Below, piece after piece: positions 1 through 12,182 of a DNA stretch of 64,000 nt. Numbering within the stretch: the first letter of the stretch is position 1; each line of letters opens with the position of its first letter. The notes below the pieces were generated by a model, which was not told the origin of the DNA, ran no database searches, and was given only the letters and a program-made list of their open reading frames with translations. This DNA is from Kwoniella bestiolae CBS 10118 (lineage: Eukaryota; Basidiomycota; Tremellomycetes; Tremellales; Cryptococcaceae). The position numbers and the translations under genes were made by a program. The stretch covers positions 62,001 through 126,000 of the forward strand of contig NC_089241.1 in the NCBI RefSeq assembly GCF_000512585.2. The letters are read 5' to 3'.

Positions 1-57
1 CACACCCGACATTGAAACTTGCCCGCGCTGACATTCGAACTCAAACAGGTCTCTCCG

Positions 58-1984
58 ATGGACTTCACACCGTCTTCGTCCGGGTTCTACGACTCAACAG
101 CTCGGCCTCCCACAACGAGTTCTCTACAATACATTTCACCTCAGTCTGCGCAATTCCCGAATGAGGCAGCGAGTCCGGGGCAATTCAATACACCCATGGA
201 CATGGACCAGATCATGATGTCTCCTACAATCCATACCGCCTCTTTGGCCCCCGCAGGCAAGCGGCCAAATGACGACGATATTGGTAACGATCATGATCAT
301 GATGATACTGATATGGATAATGCTCCTGGAGCAGGACCAGGCGGTAGGAAGAAGAGAATACAAGTTAGGATCGCTTGTACGCATTGTCAAAAGGCTTGTA
401 AAAAATGTTCGAATACGAGGTGAGGTCTTTGAAATTTATCTCAATTCTGCACGATTGCGCTGGATAGATACTGATTGAGGAGTAATCCGCAGACCCTGCG
501 AGCGATGTGTGAAGTACGGTCTGACCGATTGTATCGACTCGACTCGCAAGCCGAGGAAAACAGGTGTGAAGAGGTGAGTTGGGGGATATGTCTTGCCGTT
601 TTGTTCTCGATCATTGAAAAGCCTCACCGATCTCACAGCCTCGTACTCACATGATGTCACTTATGTCTCGTACATGTGACTCGCTGTTTACGAGCACCGT
701 CGTCTTGTATGGTTGCTCAGCTTTGTTTGATACTGATACGTTGACTTGTCATTCTCAAGAGGACCATACAAGAGACGATCATCAAAGTACACCGCTACTG
801 GCGTCCCTTATCCGCCTTCAAGTGATGGTGGTAATAGCGGTACTAACAAGAACAACCGATTTTCAAACTCAGTCACTCCAGCTCCTATAGCTTCTCAAGC
901 TTCCGGGAGTATCCAGTTCGCGAAGACTAACCACACTCGAGCTAAGTTCCCACATTTACCTCATCACATTCACGCTCAAACTGACCACAAGAACCTTCTT
1001 CCACCATTACCTCAAAAACTCTTATCGACTGGCACTACAGGCGATGGCCTGATCCATCATCCACCTTCATCGACCCATGCTCAATCGATAACATACCCGC
1101 CATTCCCCAAACCCACTTCCACCATCACTAACCCATCATCGAACCTCGTAGCTGCCATCTCAAATGCCCTCTCCCTACCACAACAATCCCAGTGGATCGA
1201 CGGGCAAAGATTACCTCTCAATCCAAGTGCAGAGGCAGTTGACAAAGAACAAGGCCCAGGCAAGACTAGTCCGCTCTACCCTAAGACTCCTGTTGGATCA
1301 TTCCCTTATTCGCTTGTGGGTGGGAGGGACGATCCGTTCTCTCGAGCTGTCAGTCCGATCAAGCAGTTTGAGTTTGATTTTGGGAATGACAGTACCAATG
1401 CAGGGTCTGAGGGTAATATCAGTAGGGCAAGAAATGGGCTGAGTGGGGTAAGAGAGGAGAGTGAAGGTGTCGAAGATGCATCAAGAGCAGAACAGAGGCA
1501 ACGGAATGCTATCGATACATCCTCGACTTCCGTACCTTCGACTCTGAACCAGTCGCAGTTATCCAAGAACACACAAGTCGGAGGTAGTGCCTGTACCACC
1601 ACCCAAAGGTCCCTTTCAAACCTCTCCAACCCAAGTCATCTCCGAATAAACACTTCTCAAATACAATCTCAACAAATCCAATCACCCGTCCCCACAGCAG
1701 GTACTGGTGCCTACACACCATTCCTAGCACCTACCAAGATCCGTAAACCATCCTTGAGAACACTGATGTCAACGACGAGTTCAAGAGCTCCCTCGCCTAC
1801 CATACAAGTTGGGCAGGGAGAGATGCAGAGCCCTACGTTGTTCACTGCTGATGATGGGGGTATGATATTGGATGATATGGAGGTTTGGAATACCTGGAGT
1901 GGAAATAACAAGGACATGGTCGTGGGCGATGAGAAGGATGGGCATGTGGATATGGATACGGGGGATACGAGTTTGTTTGATTAA
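58..1984 (+). CDS. Zn2Cys6 transcription factor
   Basis: Predicted nuclear DNA-binding regulator. Three exons (58-419, 493-573, 760-1984) join in frame to about 555 aa. The zinc cluster spans the first two introns: CTHCQKACKKC at the end of exon 1, then RPCERC and a last Cys in GLTDC from exon 2. This gives the C-x2-C-x6-C-x5-C-x2-C-x7-C pattern. A basic stretch (RKPRK, then RGPYKRR across the second junction) follows directly, as in the DNA-binding arm of these proteins. The rest is Ser/Thr/Gln/Pro-rich and probably disordered, and I see no fungal-specific MHR domain. The CxHCQ...RPCxRC form recalls the Ert1/AcuK type, but I do not recognise the orthologue. The gene is close to the window edge. 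ATG 58 is the first in-frame ATG, and a coding exon further upstream cannot be excluded. Confidence 0.8.
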
Positions 1985-2409
1985 ATTATGGGGTTGCATT
2001 AGTCAGGTGAGCATGAGCCGGAAAGGGGAGTATCCATTCAAAAGTATATATATGTTGGGCGTGGGATCGGCGTATTTGCTTATGTATACGATTTGGTCTG
2101 GTCAATTTGTAATAGTCATGCTTGTGGGTGTATAGAGTATGCAGATATATTAGGTATGACTGGTTTTGAGAACACAGTTGACTCGCAAGCGATTATAATC
2201 GCTGATATCCACTTCACAGAAGTAATTGAACGCTTAGAGTATAGCAATGTTAGTGTTAGTAAGCGATGACGGCCGTTAATGTTCCCATGCCTTGCCACAT
2301 TTGGTGCTGAAACTGATGTCGTATATGCAATACATCCCAATCCAACCTTTCGTCTTAGTAATAAACTACCCTATGTAAAAAGTTTATCGAAAAAGCAGAG
2401 AGGAAAGAT
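1985..2409. other. convergent intergenic region
   Basis: This is the 3' space between the regulator on the plus strand and RPL11 on the minus strand. I see no conserved reading frame. It probably holds two 3' UTRs. Confidence 0.5.
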
Positions 2410-3865
2410 TTATCGTGAGACGATACCATCGAATCGTTGCTTGAACCAAGCGACGGTGCTGCAAAAGCAAAGAAATCAGCAATGTGCATGGTTGAGGATA
2501 ATTGTCGGTCATGTGAAGATGGAATGACGGATGGGCAAAATGAAATGGTCATGTGATGGGGCAAACCAAGAAACAATACTCACTGTTCAGGTCGGACTCG
2601 GTGAGAAGCACCGATCTTACCGACAGCGTGCTTTCGTCGAGCTACTCTCATACCTGGTCTACCCATGACAACGAAGCTGTGATGAAAGATGGGTATCAGT
2701 ATGACGCCATGTCGGATCAAGATGTGATGTATAGGAGGATAAGAGAGTACAATGGTGCAATCATCCATATGATGAACCATTATAGAGATCTGTTTCGAGC
2801 GTGAGAAGACAATGACAGCGGCACTCACAAGTCCATACCGAAGATACCGATTCCTGGGTCGTATTTGATACCCAAGTCGATGTGTTCCTCGATACCGAAA
2901 CCGAAGTTACCGGTCTCAGAGAAGTTTCTGTGGGAGAGAAAATGAGATATCAGCACAAGTATTGATGAACCGTCTACAGGTCTCATCTCGATACACCATG
3001 ATTCAACGTCGTTCTGCACTACTCCTCCTCAGTCCTTCACAACGCATCTGAGTTTGTTCCGGCTGAATGGACCTATCCTTCTTGACCCCTCAAACTCGAC
3101 CTTCTCTAACATATCCCTCCACTGCTACTCCATCACTTGAAAAGAACAATTAACCCACCTCTTTCTCAACTCGTACTCCTTGACTTTCAAAGCTCTCTCC
3201 AAAACTTCCTCAGCCTTGGGACCTCGGATGGTGACGTGCACGGCGATCTTTTCGTTTCTTCTGATTTGGAAAGATCGGATGGTGTATCTGGCCTTTGAGG
3301 TGACGGGTGTTTGACCGGTAAGTTGTTCCAACACTTTGGCGGCTCGGGTCAATCTATCACCAGATTCACCGACGGAGATGTCTGTTGATCGTAGATGGGA
3401 CGTTTGAGCGATGAGAGGTTGATTGATGGGTAATGCAAATTTGGGTGAAAGAACCGATAGATAACAGAGGTAAGATGATATCGGTTGATCAGCATAGCTC
3501 CCAATCCTGACAATAAACAGACAACCCACTGATGACCAATTTGTCAATCTTGAGCTCCTTCATAGGGTTGACGGCGGCGGTTTTGTCGGCCTATTGGAAG
3601 AGAAGAATCCTATCAGTCTTATGTCCTCCTTCCATGTCCCGTCTATATCCCAATGCCCTTCCAACCACGATATCTCCATCATAGTGTCAATTTCTTCTAT
3701 CTTGAGACGTCTCCTATGCTCATCCATCATTCCCTCCAGATATATCCAGCCAGATAGTCTCCTTGTTCCTGTGACAACTTCCTTCCTTGCCCCACCCTCG
3801 AATCTATCCATCCTATTCCACTTTCCACTGACAATGACCCAATCGAAGACAACTCAACGTACCAT
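2410..3865 (-). CDS. RPL11: 60S ribosomal protein uL5 (L11)
   Basis: Component of the large ribosomal subunit; it joins as part of the 5S RNP with uL18. Six coding exons (3863-3865, 3530-3590, 3381-3159, 2927-2829, 2676-2584, 2458-2410) give 175 aa, the normal family length. The protein matches L11 along its whole length, for example [63 protein letters not shown] and [10 protein letters not shown] at the C-terminus. The first coding exon is the ATG alone, followed at once by a GTACGT donor; the second begins with the codons for ADKTAAVNP. The family is certain. The ATG-only exon is inferred from splice signals. Confidence 0.96.
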
Positions 3866-3874
3866 TTTGAAGAT

Positions 3875-3950
3875 CTAGAGTATATTTTATGTCAGCGATG
3901 AGTACGAGTAGATACGATGATGATGATATGATATATGATGGTTCACTCAC
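3875..3950 (-). other. 5' UTR intron of RPL11
   Basis: On the minus strand a GTGAGT donor at 3950 and a TCTAG acceptor ending at 3875 bracket 76 nt, ten bases upstream of the RPL11 start codon. With the next intron it isolates a tiny exon that carries only a few UTR bases and the ATG. Confidence 0.55.
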
Positions 3951-4515
3951 GTATTGTCCTTGATGGTTGGGTAGAAGGTATGAGTATGATATCTATGATA
4001 TCTTTCAACTAAAATTCGAGGTTTCTGCCAACGCCTGCGTCCTGAACCAAAGAGCCAAAAGAGAGGGAACACACCGAACCCCCATACAGCCATGCACCAT
4101 ACACCATACACCATACTGCATTCACCATATAACCAGGCCATCGGCAATTCATTTAATCCCGTTACATAGCAAGCTGAATTCAGTGAAAGTGGCACTAACC
4201 CGCACCGTCGGCGATAACCCCGAAGTACCCGTCCGGCTGAAATAAACGCCGACGCTCACGATACGGGCACTTACCAGTGGTCATTCGGCTAATACCCTAT
4301 TCCCATGTGATGACGTGTTAAACCGTGGGTTGGTTTCATTCAGCCTCATGTTCATGTTTCATGTTCCATGTTCCATGTTTGGATTTGAGATTTTCATTAT
4401 TTATCTTATACAACCACGTATTCCTTTCATCAACATCCTCTTCTTCTGCTTCTCTATCCCCCTTTCACGACTTGCTAGAACATCCTTATCCCCCGCCACT
4501 CGACCAACAACCAAA
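3951..4515. promoter_or_regulatory. divergent promoter region RPL11 / GIG1-like
   Basis: The two genes start away from each other here. There are two small repeats: tandem ACACCAT copies around 4088-4130 and repeated TTCATGTTCCATG-like units around 4345-4380. No TATA box is evident close to either start. I see no gene. Confidence 0.4.
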
Positions 4516-5833
4516 ATGTCAGAAGTGTTCTACCTCAATGACAGGCGATATCCCGGTCCAAGGGCTCACGATGCCTCCGCAGAGATCACTGGTTTACCTA
4601 CTCAGGAAGAATTGGATGCGTATCCAAAGATGTTCACTTGGGGAGAGCTCAAAGACATCATCGGTGAGCATGGCTTCAGCTTGTGTAGACCATATAGTAG
4701 TTCTCGGACTGAAGCCGATGCTGAAACCGATCACATCTACAGTCAGCGGTAAACTAGAATGCCTCATGAGAAACAAGCAGATGCAAGCTAGATATAACAC
4801 TTGGATCAAAGGTATCAAGGAGAAGTATGGATCTACCGGTAAGTTCTGGTCGTGTTAGGATCTCATTACAATCTCGTCATGATCCAGATATGATCTGGTC
4901 ATAATGCATAATGGCTACGCTATCATTTGCAAACCAACGCCGAGCTGAGCTGACGATACGATCACTCTATAGAAAATTACTTAAGACGAGGTCGACTCCC
5001 TTTCCCCCAATCGGCGCCTGAACCCACCTTTGACTCGAACGGCTCATCGTCTTCGATTCCATACGAGTACCTTACGTATGACTCGGAGAAGGGCTTCGAT
5101 GAGAGCAAGTATGCGGTATTGACCAATGATTGGCCATACAACATCCCTCATGGTGTTAGACATTTCTGTGTGTGGTCAAAGGTGAGTCAGACTATGTTTC
5201 CGGGACAAGTGATACCCGTTCCCTCACCCACAAAGATAGGTCGCTTAATCGTTTTCATGCTGTGTAGGTCCCCGTCGCTCACAGGTCATTAGTAAACGAC
5301 GACCCGTCCTTATGGACCAAAATTGAAGAAGAGGGTTTAGGTGGATTTACCGGTATCCTTCCCTTCGCTGCTCCCGTCAAACCGTCTGAAGACCCCTCAT
5401 GTCCCCCTTCTATACCTAATGGTACTTCAGCCAACTTTCAGAGACCTCTCGGGTGGGGAGCTACCGAGTTAAGCGACTTCAACGAGGATAGTTGGTTAGC
5501 TGTGGATCTGAAATTTGGTGGAGATGAATTCAGGAGAGGCGCGGGTAAACAATACGTCTCGAAAGGCGGTCAAGAGGTCCAAAAGATGGTTGAAGCTTTA
5601 TGGGATGTGAGAGGGTTTGAGTGTTTGTGGTTTGTCAATCCACCGGTGAGTCACACTTGAGTCTGAAGATAAAGACATGTTTGAAAGCTGAGTTTCGCCT
5701 CGCGATTCAACCCCAGCGCCTCCAATCCGTCCCTGGTTTGTCCCATTTCCACGTCCTCGTCAGACGAAAGACACCCGAAGAGATCGATGCTGCTGAGATG
5801 ATCTGGGGCAAGGATACCAAACCGAAGAATTAG
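4516..5833 (+). CDS. GIG1: Gig1-like DUF3605 protein
   Basis: Member of the DUF3605 family, whose best-known member is the N-acetylglucosamine-induced protein Gig1 of Candida. The biochemical role is not established. Five exons (4516-4663, 4743-4838, 4973-5181, 5268-5645, 5717-5833) give 315 aa. Diagnostic parts are MFTWGELKDII near the N-terminus, ending exon 1; LTNDWPYNIPHGVRHFCVWSK in the centre, split over exons 3 and 4; and SHFHVLVRRKTPEE near the C-terminus. I see no signal peptide or membrane segment, so it is probably cytosolic. The start is the ATG at 4516 in an AAAATGTC context. The longer frame upstream of it overlaps the promoter and looks non-coding. Confidence 0.82.
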
Positions 5834-6362
5834 ATCGAAAAAGAAACGACACGAATGATTGAGGCTGAGAACTGATTGTACATAGACATTAAAGAATAAC
5901 ATCACTTGCTTGCTTGCTACATTATGGTTTCGTGCATTGTAAATTAGATGATTTAGATTGTAGATAGATAAGAAAACGACTAGATGTAAATAGATTTTGG
6001 GCCAATGAGCACCTCCTGCATATACAGATAATATACCCCTCTTCATGTATGTATGGAATAAATGACTCATCTGAGGCAGAACGAGGGACCTGAAGGGTTA
6101 AGTACTTTACCATCTGTTCGTTGCCAAGGCTCGTTCAAGCCGGAAAGGACCATACACCAGGTGAGGCATAATGGTCAAAATGGCTCACATAGATATGATT
6201 GGTTTTATAGACACCCTCTATACGATTCAACAATATATAAATATGCTTAGGCTTATAAACATGCTTAGGCTCATTGTGTACATTCTTCTCTTTCGGATCA
6301 TCACAAAGATCACAGAGGGATGATTTACTTTGGAGGAAACAGCAGTATATTTTCAACTTGAA
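5834..6362. other. intergenic region
   Basis: Space between two plus-strand genes. It is AT-rich with scattered ATAGATAG-type runs. I see no gene and no clear TATA box. Confidence 0.4.
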
Positions 6363-8662
6363 ATGACGGATAACCAACCACAGATGGGACTACGAGCGGG
6401 TCAACTCGCCATCAACGATGAAGGCAAAGCCGAAGATGTCAGACCGGCGATACCTATAATGCTCGATGGGGGGATTGATGGACCTGCTCAACACCTTAAG
6501 ACTGCAGTTTCCAAAAGAGAAATCAGGAATTATAATCTGGCTTTCTCTGCTACTTGTTTCGGTGTACGTCCGGATCCTTTTTTGTTTAACTCGCTTCATA
6601 CCTTTATTTTGAGCTGAAGATGATTCATTACATAGATAGGAACGGTGTTTGGATCGGCTACTACCTATATGGTATACCAGATCCAGCAGATCGCGTATAC
6701 GAGCGTAGGGGTAAGCTGTATCCTTTTTGTGCGTTATGGTGTTTGCTAATGGAAATGTATGGTGACGCAGCACAACCCAGACATGCCACCTGGTTCAGGA
6801 TGTCTATCCCTCGAGCTACCTTGTAGAGTACCATTTGGTAGTAGGGATGTCAATTTGACCAGTCTTTTCCTCGTGAGTCTTGTCTTTCCACGAATGCATC
6901 ACAGATGCTGCTCTCTCACAGAAAGAAGTCGTGAGAGAATGCTGATACAGCACTAACTTACAGTTCCTCAATGCCATCTCGTTCGGCGTCAGTGGCGCTT
7001 TGACCCTTCTGATCTGCGGATGGGGCGACTATCTTCGTGAGTCAGGCTAACTCTTCAGCAGCCTAGTACAGCTTGCTCGCGGAGGGTTATGGTTGATCGA
7101 ATGCCGCCTTAACTTAACTCACCACTGATTCCCACCAGCTTTCAAGAGAGAACAATACATTTCGTTCACCATCCTGTACGGTATTCTTGCGTTGCCCGCC
7201 GCTGGCTTGACTGAATACACCTTGCACAATTACACCGCTCTGATAGGATTATACGTCTCTTTCAACATTATCGGCTTCATGGCGGGAGCGTGGCAGAACA
7301 TTTTCGTTCCTTATACTATGCAGATCGCAGCGCCATCTCCAACGACCATCGTAGCGACAGCAGCTTCTTCGGAGTTGTCTGATACGCAAGTGGCTCTTGC
7401 ACCTGCCGGTCACGTGCCTGATATGGAGACAGACGAGTCACGCCGAGTCCGAGAGACAGAGGGAGTGAAGATCAGTGTAGCTGGGAATAGCGCCTTGAAC
7501 ATTGGGATGGCCATCTTTTTCTTGATCACGATTGGTCTAGCTCATGCCAACGCCCACGCTTCAATGTATGCCGGGCTATACATGACCACTACTGCTGGTG
7601 GGATATGCATCTTGCTAGCTGGGGCGGGGTGGAGGTTTCTCCCCAACCCGAAGGATGTGAAAAAGAGAGCGGAAGGAGAAGGATGGTTGATGGTCCCCCT
7701 CAATACTTGTGAGTACATTGTCTCGATTCTGATGATAGACGAGAATGGTGGCTAATGCTTGAGTCTGGCCTACTGTAGTCATCGATCTGTTCAAAGGAAT
7801 TTGGAAATACCCTGAAGCATTCAAGTTTCTCTTGGCTTGGACGATCTATAACGATTCTATATTTGCTTTCTCAGCTGTTACTGGTGAGGATAGTGGCATA
7901 ATTCCCTCGCTTCGTTTCACCCAAACTTCACTTGACCTCATCGGTTGGGGTAATACGCACTGTTCAGAGCTAATGAGAGCGAGTAAATAGGTAATCTTTT
8001 CAACCTCATCATCCGCCCATCACTTGTCGAATACACATGCTATTCCCTAACCGGTACCCTGTCGCAAATAATCGGATCGATGTTATTCTACTTCCTCTTC
8101 CCGCGAACCTCGCTCACTCTCCGTCAATGGTCCATTCTAAGCTACGCTATCCCCTCGGTAGTCTGTCTGTGGTGCATGTTCGGCTTGAACAGCAATAGCC
8201 CAATAGGGTTCAAGCATCGTGCAGAGTTCTATGTCGGACAGGTACTGGTGAATCTCGCAACGGCGGTGTTGACTTGTTTGTTCAGAGTGCTGTTCTCTGA
8301 ATTATTCCAAAAGGGAGATGAGGTGAAGTACTTTGGATTCCAGCTTGTTGTGAGCTTCGTTCACCTTGAGCCTTGTGAAGTCTCTCAAATTGACTGACCT
8401 TTCATCATTAGCTATCCCTAGGAACGGTATGGATACCTCAGGTGGTAGATGGTCCGATAGTGGATAAGACGAATAATCAGAGGTTGCCTGCAAGTGAGCT
8501 TCTTTCTCGTGATCATTTGAGCAAGCGATGCCTGAATGAAGGTCTGTCCTGACTGATGGTGCTTCAGTTGTCGCTTTCGTCTTCTTCTTGTCTGCTATTG
8601 GTTTAGCATGGTGGACAGACGATAGGAAGGGTATCAGGACTGTTCTCTTGGTTAGAAGCTGA
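6363..8662 (+). CDS. Atg22-like MFS membrane protein
   Basis: Polytopic membrane protein resembling the Atg22/vacuole effluxer branch of the major facilitator superfamily; yeast Atg22 exports amino acids from the vacuole. Nine exons (6363-6563, 6636-6710, 6771-6872, 6964-7036, 7139-7708, 7779-7883, 7991-8349, 8412-8493, 8568-8662) close to 553 aa. Family marks are GTVFGSATTYMVYQIQQIAY in an early helix; LPCRVPFGSRDVNLTSLFL followed by a helix ending CGWGDYLP; and FKFLLAWTIYNDSIFAFSAV at the start of the second half. About a dozen hydrophobic segments are visible. A hydrophilic loop lies between the halves, about residues 200-245. No signal peptide is seen. Substrate and membrane are inferred only from the family. 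Confidence 0.72.
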
Positions 8663-9050
8663 ATCAATGATCTCCTCGTTAAACTTTCTGGCAAGGAAGC
8701 ACTGGAAATCAGCTGTATTGCAAGCGCATCTCAGAAATGATGATGTCCGTGTGTGAGTACCGTATAATGAGCGTTATGATAGAAATATGCATGTGCGATG
8801 ATGTTTGATGTTTCTAATTGTCTGTATGATTGACTTTTGGACAATTACAATGAAAATGATAATGATGATGTTAATGCCAGATTATACTTTTTGATACCCC
8901 TCCAGAAGATGCGAATATTAACGTGGGTTGAGAGCAAGATCGATCTTATTCATGATTGAACTTTCCCGGAAGACAGGGAATGCTTGTTTTCGTCCCAGCT
9001 AAACAGGATCCTTGCAGCCCCCTTCGATCCCCGATTCTGGCTGACTCTGC
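8663..9050. other. convergent intergenic region
   Basis: 3' space between the Atg22-like gene and the amino-acid transporter. It is AT-rich with repeated GATGATG near 8790-8870. I see no gene. Confidence 0.4.
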
Positions 9051-11062
9051 TTATGAGCATGAGAAAGGGTGCTTGAAAGTACCGGCGGAGTACTGTGGTG
9101 GTTTGATGTCAGCAAATTTACCTATACCTTGTGTAACAGCTAGAGATTGACTCACTCCGTCTTTGATACCTTGAGCCGCACTGTAGAGACCAAGAGGAGT
9201 GATAGCGATACTGAGAATGATCTGATGGCAACCTCATATTAGCTCTGATCTACAAGACAGATTGACCAAATCTGAAAACAAGGAAGCAGGGCTGCCAACT
9301 CACAGAAAGGACCGAGCACCCCATGAAGAACCAGTTCCAGAATCCTCTAATTTGTCTAACCTCGCCGTCCTTAGCGAAGTAAGGGTGTTTGTTGTAGAAC
9401 CAAATGACACCGCAAAGACCGTAAGAGAACCATACACTGAACAATGACGAGACGATCGTCAAAAGTTGATTGAAGAATGGGATCAGTTCCGCCAAGATGA
9501 ATGCGATGATCCACATGCCCAAGATGATGACGATCCATGCCAATCTCGCTCTGAGACCTTTTGAAGTCAACAATTTTGATTTTCGGAATGTGTTGACGTA
9601 GAGGAACTTGGCTCCGACGTTGAGACCGACGATACCTGAGATAAGGATTGTGACGAGAGCGAAGGCGTAGGCGGTGATTCGGACGGGCTTGGTAGTCATT
9701 GTGAATGCTGGTGACGTGACGTACTGAAAAGTTGAGCAGGAATATTAGCGATGACTTGGTTGATCGATCATAGAGTGTGGTATACTCACTTGACCACCAA
9801 AAGCGTAGATTGTAGCACCAACAATACAGTATACGATAATACCACCGGCTTGAGTGATAAGGAAGGATTTCTTGAAGTCGTTAGGGTTTCTCATCTGAAA
9901 TAGCACGTCAATTCAAGCCATTGTGCTTCGACGGGCACACATCTCATGATCCACTCACCTCGGAACACCAACTGAATACACCCATGTTACCTCCGTAAGC
10001 GAAGACAATGTTGGTGAGGGCACCGATGACATCCATCAGATTTGGGTTGGTCGGCGCCGCATGCCATTGGATGGGTACACCATTCTTCTCCAAGACACTG
10101 GGGCTTTGTACCTGATCAACCAGAATAATGAGTACAGCTTCGACGTAATATCCAGGACAGAAGTGGACTTACACCAGTAGCAACGATCGTAATCATACAC
10201 GCGATCAAGATGCAGGATACTGATAACCATGAGAGAGGTGCGAGTTTACCAAATTCTCGGTTGGTGGACATCTGCGAGATCGAGAATATCAACGAATGTA
10301 TTCTTCGATGGAAGAGATGGTATACTCACCATAACGCTGACGATCATGATGATAAGAGCAAACCAGACACTGCAGATAGCGTTGGTACTAAGGGTGTTCA
10401 AAGCCTGTTTACCGGCCAACACGTGTGATCCACCTAGACCGATACTCTATCAACGTACCAAGGGATATCAGCCAAAGCGAACTAGTCTAAACGAGGAACA
10501 CAATGAATGGGATCGCAAAAACTCACCTTGGCCACCATACCGGCACCCAAGATTCTTCGTCCCCATTTACCGAACATCAAACCACCAGCATCTGCGAAAT
10601 GCATGACACCCATGTGCTTCATCTTGAAATCGATCATGATCCAAGCGGTGATATAGGCGAGAATACCCAGACCGATGTTGGCGATCAAACCTCCAACCAT
10701 ACCAAGTCGCAAGAAGATGGAGGGGTATGAAAGTGCACCCAAAGCGATGTTCTGTATGGTTCGTCAGCGTAACGCACAAAAGTCTCTAGGCAGATGAAGG
10801 GACGACGACTCACTTCAGCAGTAGCCACCAGACCAGCTTGAACCCAGCCCATCGATCTGAAATCTACATAATCTTCTGCATTCTCCTCCCTTTGAGCGCT
10901 GAAGGGATCAACTTCGTACGAATTGGCAGGGATGTTGGCGACATCTTTCCCTGATGGTGGGTATTCGTCGTATGGGTATCCTCCTTCAGCTATTTCTGCA
11001 TTGGCTAGATCTTTGTCTTGAACGGGTTGTGGGTAAACTTGAGTGATTTCGTTGGTCGACAT
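9051..11062 (-). CDS. MTR-type neutral amino-acid transporter
   Basis: Membrane amino-acid/proton symporter of the Aa_trans (PF01490) family, closest in layout to the Neurospora MTR / N-system transporters. Nine exons (11062-10814, 10751-10527, 10446-10330, 10271-10173, 10111-9959, 9894-9790, 9723-9304, 9221-9156, 9092-9051) all join in phase and give 491 aa. An N-terminal hydrophilic region of about 75 residues contains YEVDPFSAQREENAEDYVDF, with the DPF...EENAE motif of MTR proteins. About eleven hydrophobic helices follow. Examples are GALSYPSIFLRLGMVGGLI and GALTNIVFAYGGNMGVFSW. The C-terminus ends SAGTFKHPFSCS, like other fungal members. The start ATG follows a purine-rich stretch on the plus strand, a pyrimidine-rich leader on the coding strand. 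Confidence 0.88.
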
Positions 11063-12182
11063 TTTTCAGCGAGAATAACTGGCAAAGTGAGCAATGTGCA
11101 AAGGATGGAAGGGAAAAGGAGAAAGAAGAAAGAAGAGGAGAACAAGTCCAGATATGTATAGCAAGAGCGAGTAGTCTTCACTGTATATCACTACGAGTAT
11201 TCATACTGAGAGCCAAATCGAATTTTCTCGCCAAAATCTGGTTGGTAATCCACGGCCGCCCCTTTCTTGAGCTTACGAACTGCATCTTCGGGTCGGTCGG
11301 TGTCTTTCATCTTGCCCCACTACCCTTTTTCCCACCCTCAGGTGAAGCATGGATGGGAACCATATGAGACCACCAATCACGGCAAGACGGATGCGTCAGC
11401 ATGAACATTATGATTATCAGCAGCATAGACGTTCGCTTAAACGAAGTGAAGTGAAGGTGTAAAATAGGGAAGCACACTAAAACCTATCTCGCTTGGACAG
11501 ATTCGAAATTCTTCGTTTTGCTTGTTGGTTCCTTAAGCTCCGCGTCCGGCTGCAGTTACGCAAAAATAGCTACAACCAAGAAAACCGCTCAATCGCACCA
11601 GGTGTGCACAGTTCGGGTATCTTCCTCTTCTTCTTCTTGCGGAAACCCCCGGAAAATCTGCCTTTCGGCTTGACACACTTTTAATCAGGTGACTTGATCG
11701 GTCTTAGTGCACAAGTATGCTTTTTAGACCTGTCAGACTTGTGAATGAATTACCACATCGTCTTCTGTTTTTCGAATATCTCGTGCTTTGAGATCGTATT
11801 GATTTTCGAATTGGCCTGCCCCACTCAGATCTAAGGGGGTCATTTTGTCATCCCCAGATTCAGATGTAATTCAATGCGGCCCCCCGTGTTTTCGAATCTA
11901 CTTCCATACATCATCTGATATCTGGAGCCTCCAAAGTGCAGTCGGACTTGAGGACCGTACGTCCGACTGTATGCATACATCATGACTTGAATGTTCTAAG
12001 GGAGGAGATGTTCCACGAGAATGGGAAAATCCCGAGGTGCACATTGGGTCGGATGTCGCCGAAGCACCAAATTGGGTGGGATATTCAGACAGCAAAACAA
12101 GGGAGTCAAGTGACTCCGCAGTATGTTTTCATCTTTGTGACCTTTTGATCAAGGAAACAACGGAGCCCGTTGAATCATTGCT
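11063..12182. promoter_or_regulatory. divergent promoter region, transporter / regulator
   Basis: About 1.1 kb between two divergent starts. Next to the transporter (11100-11145) the coding strand is a long polypyrimidine leader. Several short open frames occur, but none resembles a protein and they share no codon pattern with the neighbours. I see no gene. Confidence 0.4.

Noticed and set aside
2928..3158. C/D snoRNA in another RPL11 intron
   Set aside because: GTGATGG and CTGA are present, but flanking bases do not form a stem.
3591..3861. C/D snoRNA in the first coding intron of RPL11
   Set aside because: ATGATGG and CTGA occur about 70 nt apart on the minus strand, but the C box has a mismatch and no terminal stem pairs.
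4325..4858. 177-codon open frame on the plus strand
   Set aside because: Runs through promoter, exon and introns of the Gig1-like gene in another frame; no conserved sequence.
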